This document shows positions 1-5,706 of a stretch of 7,368 nt of DNA, piece after piece. The stretch lies in assembly GCA_021807585.1 (NCBI GenBank), contig JAKBCQ010000113.1:1-7368 (forward strand). The letters are read 5' to 3'. How positions within the stretch are numbered: position 1 is the stretch's first letter; every line of letters begins with the position of its first letter. Both the position numbers and the translations under genes were made by a program. The notes under the pieces were generated by a model, which was not told the DNA's origin, did no database searches, and saw only the letters and a program-made list of their open reading frames with translations. The DNA comes from Planctomycetota bacterium. Lineage in GTDB: Bacteria; Planctomycetota; Planctomycetia; Isosphaerales; Isosphaeraceae.

Positions 1-2700
1 GTAAATCTGTTGATCACCAGGATTGTTGATCGTTCCGTTCGTCACGGTTCCAAGCGAAAGCGGTTGACTCGTCGTGACGGTATCCCAGACGTTGAAACTA
101 AAGCTAACGTTGGAATTCGTCGACGATGTTCCCGCGACGACGATCAAGTACGTTCCGGTCGCGGGAAGAGTGACAAGACCTTGAGATTCTTCAACGTAAT
201 AAACGCCGACGCCGTTCTGTTGATCGTTAGGATTAAAAATTTGATAATTCGAAGCGTCGGACGTGGAATCGGTCCCGCCTTGAAGATAAAGCGTTTGGCC
301 GGCGGTTCCCTGGAACGAGAAGAGTTCGGTTGAAAGCCCTTTCGCGAGCGTCCCGCTAACTTTAGTCGCCGTGTCGGGAGAAAGAGCAATTGAATTCGCC
401 TGCGACGCGTTGAGAAGCTCAAAATCGTATGTTCCCGTCGCTCCGCTGAAGTTCGCCGCTACGACGATTTTGTAGGTTCCGGTTTGATTCAGCGTGAACG
501 GCCCGAGGCCGTTTGCTCCATTTCCATCAATGCTATCAGTAAAATTATTTCCGTTTGGATCATAGAGTTGGTAATAATCGCTCCCGGTCAAGCCAAGGTT
601 GTTGAGAAACAGCGTTTGGCCGGCGGTTCCATTGATGTAATAAACTTCTTGTGTGACGGTGCTCGTGATCGAACCGCTGTATTCGGTTCCCGTTGAAATG
701 TAAGAGACGGTCGGCGGAGTCGGTTGCGAAGTTACGGAGATCGAGAAACTGTACGTTTCGGGGGTCACGGTGTAAGCGGCGGATTGGCCCGCGACGGCGA
801 CCAGATACGTTCCCGTCGCCGGCAGAGTGATCGATCCGATTCCATTCTCAACGGATTGAGTGATAATACTGTTATCATTGGCGCCAAAAAGTGCGTAATA
901 CGCGCCGTTGGTGTTGGAATCGGCGCCTCCTTGAATATTGATTACCTCGCCCGCGGTTCCCTGGAAGGTGTAAAGATCGGTCGTCAACCCCGCGAGTGTT
1001 CCGCTGAGAGTCGTCGCCGAGGTTGAGAGGGTGATCGGCTTCGCCTGATTTGATTGCGATGGATCGAGTAGCCGGAAATCATACGCTCCCGTCGCGCTCG
1101 AGTTTCCTCCGTTAATGATCAGCGTGTATGTACCCGATTGCGTGAGGGTGTACGGGCCGAGATCACCCGCCCCCACGATATACGACGAGTAATAATCCAG
1201 ACTGACGAGGGTGTTCTGGGGATCGTAAAAATTGTAGGAAAGCCCGTTCGCGAGGCCGAGGTTATCGAGGTATAGCGTTTGTCCCGACGTTCCCTGAAAT
1301 GTGAACACGGCCTGATCGCCGAGATTGGCGATCGTTCCCGAGTAACCCGTGGGCCCGGTCGTGATCGTTTGCGAAGTTGTGACCGCGTCCCAAATCTTGA
1401 AGGAATAGGAATCGGTGGAATTCGACGCGGATCGGCCCTCGACCGCGATCAAATACGTTCCCGCGACGGGCAAAACGACGAGACCGGCGTCGCTTTCGGT
1501 GTACTCTCCCGCGATTCTCGCGTCGTTCGGTCCATAAATCGCATAAAAAGCTCCATTTGCGTTCGAATCGGTCCCACCCTGGAAATAGAGCCTCTCGCCC
1601 GCGGTTCCGCTGAACGTGTAAAGATTTGTCTCGAGACCCGTGGGGAGCGTGGCCGATACGCTTGTCGATTGACCCGAAGCGAGCGTGATCGTCGAAGCCT
1701 GGGGACTGGGCTGCGATTGTTGCGACGGATCGAGCAAGCGGAACGAGTAATTCCCGGTATCCGCGCCGTAACCGTTGATTACGATTTGATACGTTCCCGT
1801 CAATCGAAGCTGAACCGGTCCGAAGTCGGATGTAACATCTCCTGAACCAAGAATCGAATTGTTTCCCGTCGGGTCATTTATTGTGTAAGACAATCCGTTC
1901 GCAAGCCCCAGATTGTTGAGATAAAGCGTTTGTCCCGCGGTTCCCTGGAACGTGTAAATCGCCTGATCGCCGGGATTTTTGATCGTTCCCGAGACGGCAG
2001 TCGTCCCCGTCGTGATCGATTGTGATGGTGTGACGGAGTCCCAAATCTTGAAGCTATACGAATCGGACGAGTTCGAAGCCGATTGCCCCGACACGGCGAT
2101 CAAATACGTTCCCGTCGCGGGGAGGATCGTCGCGCCCGCGTCGCTTTCAGTATAACTTGAAGTAACTCGTTGATTATTGAGACCGAACAACGTGTATTCC
2201 GCTCCGCCGGGGTTCGAATCGGATCCTCCCTGGAAATAAACTCGTTCGCCCGCGGTCCCGCTGAAGGTGTACAAATCGGCCGTCAGTCCGGTCGAGAGCG
2301 TTCCCGCGACGGTCGTCGCCTGACCCGAAGTAAGAGTGATCGTCGAAGCCTGGGGATCGGGCTGGGATTGTTGCGCGGGATCGAGCACGCGGAAATCGTA
2401 AGATCCCGTTCCGGAGGAGGTGGAACTGAAAGCGGAGACGACGAGCGTGTATGAGCCCGTTTGCGTTAAGACGATCGGTCCCAAATCCTGCGGCCCGGTG
2501 TCATAAGGGTTTGCGTTGATGTTTTGATTTTCGGCGTTGTAAAATGTATAGGCGAGATTCGACCCCAGGCCCAAATTATTGAGGAAGAGCGTTTGCCCCG
2601 CGGTTCCCTGGAATGTGAAAACGGCCTGATCGCCGGGGTTGGCGATCGTCCCGGTGTATTCGGTTCCGGTCGTCAAAGCCTGGGTCGTCGTGACGGTATC
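1..2700 (-). repeat. Tandem ~650-660 bp super-repeat encoding alternating A and B domains
   Basis: Within the giant gene the end of each B domain is marked by an (I/V)WDxVT motif, with Trp at residues 456, 676, 893 and 1328; the copy near 1110 has lost the Trp and reads ISVTSQ. The spacing is 217-220 residues, or 651-660 bp. Four complete A+B units (about 2697-2041, 2038-1390, 1387-740, 737-85) and the start of a fifth are present. A units share NPGDQAVFTFQGTAGQTL, then LNNLGL and an LDPSQ end. B units share YTFQGTAGERVYFQGGTDSN, then ESDAG and LPATGTYL. The copies are clearly similar in DNA but diverged, so they are not recent exact duplications. The three most N-terminal domains do not follow the alternation. 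Confidence 0.85.
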
Positions 2701-4068
2701 CCAGACGGCAAACGAGTAAGAATCCGAAGAATTGTTCGCGTTCGTTCCCGTAACGACGACGAAATACGTTCCCGTCGCGGGGAGAACGACCGCGCCCGCG
2801 TCTTGAGAAGTCGAGTACGATTGCGCCAGTTGTTTGTTATCGGGAGCGTAAAGCACATAAGCCGCTCCCGAGTGGGAATCGGTCAATCCTTGGAGATAGA
2901 CGCGTTCCCCGGCGGTTCCATTGAATTGATAAACGTTCGCGTCGAGTCCCGACGAGAGAGTTCCGCTCGTCGTCGTATTGAGCGAAAGATTCGTGGTCGT
3001 CGGATCGAGAAGCTGGAATTGATAACTCTCGGACGCGGATTGGTTACCTGTTAGAACAAGATAATATGTTCCTGATTCGTCAAGTGTGATCGGGCCGAAA
3101 TCGCGGTTTTGCCCGACTCCTCCGAAAACGAGATTCCCCTCGGGAGTGTAAAGTTCCGGAGCGACCGATGAGGCCGAGAGATCATTGAAAAACAGATGCT
3201 CCCCCGCGGCGCCGCTGAAGCTGTAAACCGCGGCCGAATAACCTGGGTTGAGCGTTCCCTGTTCGGTCGTCGCGAGCGAAACGGGTTGAGATGCACTTGG
3301 CAGTGAAAGCATCTCGAATTGATAATTCTGTGCCGATCCCGATGCGTTCGCCAACGAGAGCGTATACGTTCCCGAGGCGGGGAGGATCGTCACGTTTCCG
3401 ACGAGACTTGGAGCGGAATAATTCGAGGGACCGGTGAGATTAAAATTGATATTGGAACTTGATGTATTCATCTGATCGTTGAGATAAATCGGCGTTCCCG
3501 CGGGGGCGGTGAAGGTGAACGTTTGGGTGGAATTCGCCGCGACCGAGCCCGATTCGACGGTGTTGAACGGACCCGAAAGCGCGACGGTTTTGGGTGTGAC
3601 GTCGGAGACCTGGAATTGATAAGCGACCGTCGTCGAAGCGTTCCCTTCGAGGACGAGGTTGTAAAATCCCGAACTCGGCAACATCGCGGTGAAGTCGGTT
3701 CCGAGGGGCGCCGAAGAACCGTCCGGTTGATTGTTCGGCTCGTACAGCGTCCACGAGCCTGAGTTCGCGGGGCTCAATGAAACGCTATGGAAATCGAGCG
3801 ATTGTCCCGCGTAGCCGTCGATTCGATACGTGACGGCCTGGGTTCCGGGATTGAGCGTCCCCGTTTCGGTCGCTATCGAACCGGTTTGCTCGAGCACCTT
3901 GACGTCGTTGATCGAGAGCGTCGGCGTCGCGACCACGGTGAGAAGCGTGCGATCCTCGAGGCGATCGAGTTCGACGAACGTCTTCGTACGACGGTTGCGC
4001 GCTCGAGAACGAACGCCGAGGAGGATTGATCGACGAAGTCTCGAATCACGACGCGTGGATGCGTTCAT
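1..4068 (-). CDS. Giant secreted/surface protein with tandem PPC-like beta-sandwich domains (3' end beyond window)
   Basis: A single frame stays open for 1356 codons, from an ATG at 4068-4066 to the left edge, so the C-terminus is missing. The start is supported by AGAAGGGG six bases upstream; the frame is open further up to a stop at 4312-4314 but offers no better start. Residues 1-30 are very basic with no clear hydrophobic signal peptide. The motif LEDRTLL follows at 37-43, resembling the LEPR-x-LL type leader of large planctomycete exported proteins. The rest consists of about twelve domains of 100-115 residues (roughly 45-156, 157-256, 257-356, 357-458, then alternating A and B types), plus a partial one. 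Each carries the PPC signature: a G-T-x-x-x-G-x-x-x-x-Y-x-F strand, G-x-A-G-x-x-L/V-Y/F, an L-Y-x-P-N/D turn, then LPATGTY-x-(V/L)-V and Y-x-F. PPC domains are non-catalytic beta-sandwiches of extracellular proteins, so an adhesive or structural surface role is inferred. Any catalytic or anchoring domain would lie outside the window. The reading frame is certain, the fold likely, the function unknown. Confidence 0.93.
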   Translation of the reverse strand, partial: MNASTRRDSRLRRSILLGVRSRARNRRTKTFVELDRLEDRTLLTVVATPTLSINDVKVLEQTGSIATETGTLNPGTQAVTYRIDGYAGQSLDFHSVSLSPANSGSWTLYEPNNQPDGSSAPLGTDFTAMLPSSGFYNLVLEGNASTTVAYQFQVSDVTPKTVALSGPFNTVESGSVAANSTQTFTFTAPAGTPIYLNDQMNTSSSNINFNLTGPSNYSAPSLVGNVTILPASGTYTLSLANASGSAQNYQFEMLSLPSASQPVSLATTEQGTLNPGYSAAVYSFSGAAGEHLFFNDLSASSVAPELYTPEGNLVFGGVGQNRDFGPITLDESGTYYLVLTGNQSASESYQFQLLDPTTTNLSLNTTTSGTLSSGLDANVYQFNGTAGERVYLQGLTDSHSGAAYVLYAPDNKQLAQSYSTSQDAGAVVLPATGTYFVVVTGTNANNSSDSYSFAVWDTVTTTQALTTGTEYTGTIANPGDQAVFTFQGTAGQTLFLNNLGLGSNLAYTFYNAENQNINANPYDTGPQDLGPIVLTQTGSYTLVVSAFSSTSSGTGSYDFRVLDPAQQSQPDPQASTITLTSGQATTVAGTLSTGLTADLYTFSGTAGERVYFQGGSDSNPGGAEYTLFGLNNQRVTSSYTESDAGATILPATGTYLIAVSGQSASNSSDSYSFKIWDSVTPSQSITTGTTAVSGTIKNPGDQAIYTFQGTAGQTLYLNNLGLANGLSYTINDPTGNNSILGSGDVTSDFGPVQLRLTGTYQIVINGYGADTGNYSFRLLDPSQQSQPSPQASTITLASGQSTSVSATLPTGLETNLYTFSGTAGERLYFQGGTDSNANGAFYAIYGPNDARIAGEYTESDAGLVVLPVAGTYLIAVEGRSASNSTDSYSFKIWDAVTTSQTITTGPTGYSGTIANLGDQAVFTFQGTSGQTLYLDNLGLANGLSYNFYDPQNTLVSLDYYSSYIVGAGDLGPYTLTQSGTYTLIINGGNSSATGAYDFRLLDPSQSNQAKPITLSTSATTLSGTLAGLTTDLYTFQGTAGEVINIQGGADSNTNGAYYALFGANDNSIITQSVENGIGSITLPATGTYLVAVAGQSAAYTVTPETYSFSISVTSQPTPPTVSYISTGTEYSGSITSTVTQEVYYINGTAGQTLFLNNLGLTGSDYYQLYDPNGNNFTDSIDGNGANGLGPFTLNQTGTYKIVVAANFSGATGTYDFELLNASQANSIALSPDTATKVSGTLAKGLSTELFSFQGTAGQTLYLQGGTDSTSDASNYQIFNPNDQQNGVGVYYVEESQGLVTLPATGTYLIVVAGTSSTNSNVSFSFNVWDTVTTSQPLSLGTVTNGTINNPGDQQIY
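3937..3960 (-). other. LE-x-R-x-LL leader motif of the giant protein
   Basis: Residues 37-43 read LEDRTLL after about 36 strongly basic residues, directly before the first beta domain. Planctomycetes carry a similar LEPR-x-LL motif near the N-terminus of very large predicted exported proteins; this copy has Asp in place of Pro. That it directs export or processing is inference; no hydrophobic core or signal peptidase site is visible. Confidence 0.6.
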
Positions 4069-4074
4069 CTTGAA

Positions 4075-4082
4075 CCCCTTCT
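4075..4082 (-). promoter_or_regulatory. Ribosome binding site of the giant surface-protein gene
   Basis: The minus strand reads AGAAGGGG, then six bases (TTCAAG), then ATG at 4068. The purine run and spacing fit a Shine-Dalgarno site. The only alternative in-frame starts upstream (GTG at 4179, TTG at 4155) would add residues unlike the usual leader. Confidence 0.65.
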
Positions 4083-4240
4083 CTTGGTGTCGTTCGTAGA
4101 GGATCGACGCGCAGTCGTCCGGAAGACCGCGGCCGAGGGAAAAGATCGTGAACAAGGAACGGTCGAGGCTTAGGTTCACGCGGCGAACGCGCAAACAACG
4201 AACGCTCGGACGCAAGCCCCGAGACGTCGAGAGATAGTAT

Positions 4241-4282
4241 CGAGAGTCGGCGACGGATGTTTCGGACCCGCGCCGGCTCTCG
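4241..4282. repeat. Inverted repeat (12-base arms, 18-base loop) in the presumed leader of the giant gene
   Basis: The arms are CGAGAGTCGGCG at 4241-4252 and CGCCGGCTCTCG at 4271-4282. As plus-strand RNA they pair over 12 positions with one U-G wobble. As minus-strand RNA, the sense of the giant gene, there is one A-C mismatch inside an otherwise 11-bp GC-rich stem. It lies about 170 bp upstream of the giant gene's ATG, in what would be the 5' untranslated leader if the promoter candidate near 4350-4378 is used. No T-run follows on either side, so it is not a typical intrinsic terminator. Confidence 0.6.
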
Positions 4283-4339
4283 TCGATTCCACCCGTCCAC
4301 CACGCGTGAAATCAACTTCATACCCAAAGTCGAACAATG

Positions 4340-4364
4340 ACTAGCATGGAGACTAACTAGCATG
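4340..4364. repeat. Direct repeat ACTAGCATG x2, possible operator
   Basis: ACTAGCATG occurs at 4340-4348 and again at 4356-4364, 16 bp apart start to start, about one and a half helical turns. The copies flank the -10 box of the promoter candidate, one in the spacer and one at the predicted start site. This arrangement suits a regulator binding site, but only two copies exist and the regulator is unknown. Confidence 0.35.
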
Positions 4365-4378
4365 AAGCGTCATGTCAA
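4350..4378 (-). promoter_or_regulatory. Candidate sigma70-type promoter for the giant gene
   Basis: On the minus strand a perfect TTGACA (4378-4373) is followed after 17 bases by TAGTCT (4355-4350), a weak -10 match. Transcription would start near 4343 and give a leader of about 275 bases containing the inverted repeat. The -35 box and spacing are good, but the -10 is poor and planctomycete promoter consensus is not well fixed. Confidence 0.3.
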
Positions 4379-4387
4379 TGCCCGACG

Positions 4388-4399
4388 TCACCTCCTTTT
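4388..4399 (-). other. Perfect Shine-Dalgarno-like sequence with no gene behind it
   Basis: The minus strand reads AAAAGGAGGTGA, which includes the full complement of the 16S rRNA 3' tail. The first ATG after it is 17 bases away and opens only six codons before TAG; an ATT at 11 bases opens eight. No plausible protein follows, so it may be chance, a relic of an earlier gene start, or the site of a tiny leader peptide. Confidence 0.3.
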
Positions 4400-4452
4400 G
4401 AAATTTTCATCAATTATTCTCCACTCCGATTTTTCATTTACCGACTGCTTAA

Positions 4453-4458
4453 TATAAT
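4453..4458 (+). promoter_or_regulatory. TATAAT -10 candidate in an AT-rich island, reading toward recO
   Basis: A perfect TATAAT lies in an AT-rich stretch (about 4398-4460) that stands out from its GC-rich surroundings. The base run 17 bp upstream (TTTTTC at 4430-4435) is only a weak -35 match. It faces recO but is about 490 bp from that start, so it would give a long leader or serve an unrecognised transcript. Confidence 0.3.
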
Positions 4459-4816
4459 CCTAAGACAAGCCTTAAGAAGCGACCCTCGCGTGGACCGCAT
4501 TATTAAGCGATCCGTGCGACTAATTACGCAATCGCGCATGCGTGAGTCGTTCTAATAATAGAGATGCGCGGCGGGAGGTTTTTACTCCCAGAAATTGGGG
4601 GATTCCGGAAAGTTTTATGCGAGAGCGGTCTTGGGAGATCCAAGCGGATGAACGTAACGCTTTGATAATCCATGATTTTGAGACAATCCGCACGAGGCTT
4701 CGCCGCGCGGGATATCGGTGAGGATTTTTGACCGTGCGAGCGGCCGAAGCGGCGGACGAGGGCGCGATCACCCCGGGTGTGGACCGATTGGTGTTGTTGG
4801 AATGCGCGGCGGCGGT

Positions 4817-4845
4817 CTTTCACGCCGGCCGTCATTTCGTATGAT
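4817..4845 (+). promoter_or_regulatory. Candidate proximal promoter for the recO operon
   Basis: CTTTCA (4817-4822) and TATGAT (4840-4845) are separated by 17 bp. The -10 matches TATAAT at five of six positions; the -35 is weak. Transcription would begin near 4852, about 100 bases before the recO ATG, which is more economical than the TATAAT at 4453. Confidence 0.3.
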
Positions 4846-4938
4846 GGCGCTCGACGACGTTTGAGAACGCGAGTCGCGCGCTCGCAGCGATCGGATTTGA
4901 GCGGGTTGAATTTCGCGCCTTGGTTTCGCTCGCCGCAC

Positions 4939-4943
4939 GGAGG
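4939..4943 (+). promoter_or_regulatory. Ribosome binding site that fixes the recO start
   Basis: GGAGG followed by six bases and ATG at 4950 is an ideal Shine-Dalgarno arrangement. It favours this ATG over the TTG at 4920, which has no such site, and over the ATG two codons later at 4956. Confidence 0.8.
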
Positions 4944-4949
4944 TTGTCC

Positions 4950-5702
4950 ATGCCGATGGTTCGCACCCAGGCGCTCGTGATTCGCACCGTGGACGTGATG
5001 GAGACGAGTAAGGTCGTCACGCTCTTCACGCGCGACCTGGGAAAGACGACGGCGCTCGCGAAAGGGGCGCGACGGCTGAAATCGTCGTTTCATGCCGCAC
5101 TTGACCTACTCAGCGTTTGCGATATGGTATTGCTGCGCAAGTCGTCGGAGACGCTCGACCTGGCGACCGAGGGGGTGCTCGTCGAGCGTTTCGGCTCGTT
5201 GCGACGCGATCTCAAGGCGCTCTACGCGGGCTATTACATATCCGAGCTTCTCTCCGAGCTGACCGATCTTTACGACCCTCATCCCAAGCTGTACGACGCC
5301 GCGATCGTGACGTTGCGGACGCTGGGGGACGAGAGTTTGCGGGAACGACGCTTGCTTCGATTTGAACTCGCATGTTTACGCGAGTTGGGTTTTATGCCGG
5401 AACTGGAGGCGTGTGTGCACTGTGGAGCGTGGATCGAATCGCGATCGCGGGAGGATTCGGTCGCGTTCGGCCTGGCGACGGGGGGCGTGCTGTGCCGAGA
5501 TTGTCGGCCCGGTCATCCTCATGTCGCGACGCTCTCGGCGCGGACGCTCGACGCGCTTCGGGCGCTTTCGACGCCTGGTTCGGCGTGGCGTGATCCCTCG
5601 TGGCCTCGATTTGTACTCGAATCGTGCCGCGCGACGGTCGCAGCGGTATTGTGCCATCTGATCGGCGGACGACCACGAATGATGTCTTTGGTGGGAGCGT
5701 AA
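4950..5702 (+). CDS. recO: DNA repair protein RecO
   Basis: RecO is a cytoplasmic recombination mediator that, with RecR, helps load RecA onto SSB-coated single-stranded DNA in the RecFOR pathway. It also anneals complementary strands. The product is 250 residues, usual for the family. The N-terminal OB-fold domain (about 1-80) shows the typical opening TQALVIRTVDVMETSKVVTL, with LFTRDLGKTTALAKGARR next as the basic DNA-contacting part. A helical C-terminal domain follows, with YYISELLSELTDLYDPHP near 95-112 and LRFELACLRELGFMPEL near 136-152. A four-cysteine zinc site is intact: C155-x-x-C158 and C182-x-x-C185. The start was chosen from the GGAGG six bases upstream. The stop lies 4 bp before the next gene, so the two are almost certainly cotranscribed. 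Identification is firm. Confidence 0.95.
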   Translation: MPMVRTQALVIRTVDVMETSKVVTLFTRDLGKTTALAKGARRLKSSFHAALDLLSVCDMVLLRKSSETLDLATEGVLVERFGSLRRDLKALYAGYYISELLSELTDLYDPHPKLYDAAIVTLRTLGDESLRERRLLRFELACLRELGFMPELEACVHCGAWIESRSREDSVAFGLATGGVLCRDCRPGHPHVATLSARTLDALRALSTPGSAWRDPSWPRFVLESCRATVAAVLCHLIGGRPRMMSLVGA

Positions 5703-5706
5703 TCGG

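Larger units (their letters stand above)
4400..4949. other. Intergenic stretch upstream of recO without a supported gene
   Basis: No convincing protein or RNA gene was found here. It contains the AT-rich island, then short hairpin-forming pairs: ACGCA/TGCGT at 4526-4543, GGGAG/CTCCC at 4573-4589 and CTTGG/CCAAG at 4630-4644. None is followed by a T-run that would make a terminator. Open frames on both strands are short, rich in Arg and Ser, and look like by-products of GC-rich sequence. From 4845 the recO frame is open ahead of the chosen start, and a 36-codon GTG frame (4734-4844) precedes it in the same phase; neither resembles a known protein. Confidence 0.55.

Noticed and set aside
1..2700. 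Possible CRISPR array or DNA-level satellite because of periodic repeats
   Set aside because: The period is about 655 bp, the copies are diverged, and the whole stretch is one open reading frame of repeated protein domains.
1279..3054. Several plus-strand frames of 90-190 codons with repeated Arg/Gly-rich sequence
   Set aside because: They are antisense shadows of the tandem PPC-like repeats, repeating only because the coding strand does.
4046..4363. Minus-strand open frame of 105 codons upstream of the giant gene
   Set aside because: It overlaps the giant gene's start in another frame, is Arg-rich, and has no ribosome site at a usable distance; it covers the presumed leader.
4573..4644. 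Small hairpins (GGGAG/CTCCC and CTTGG/CCAAG) as terminators
   Set aside because: The stems are only 5 bp and lack a following T-run.
4920..4949. Earlier TTG start for recO at 4920
   Set aside because: It has no ribosome site and would add ten residues before the usual RecO opening; GGAGG six bases before ATG 4950 is far better.
4777..4980. Plus-strand 67-codon frame with several Cys and Trp residues before recO
   Set aside because: It is out of phase with recO and overlaps its start, has Arg-rich random-looking composition, and has no Shine-Dalgarno.
4524..5093. Minus-strand open frame of 189 codons across the recO start
   Set aside because: It overlaps the well-supported recO N-terminus on the opposite strand, is rich in Arg, His and Ser, and shows no recognisable domain.
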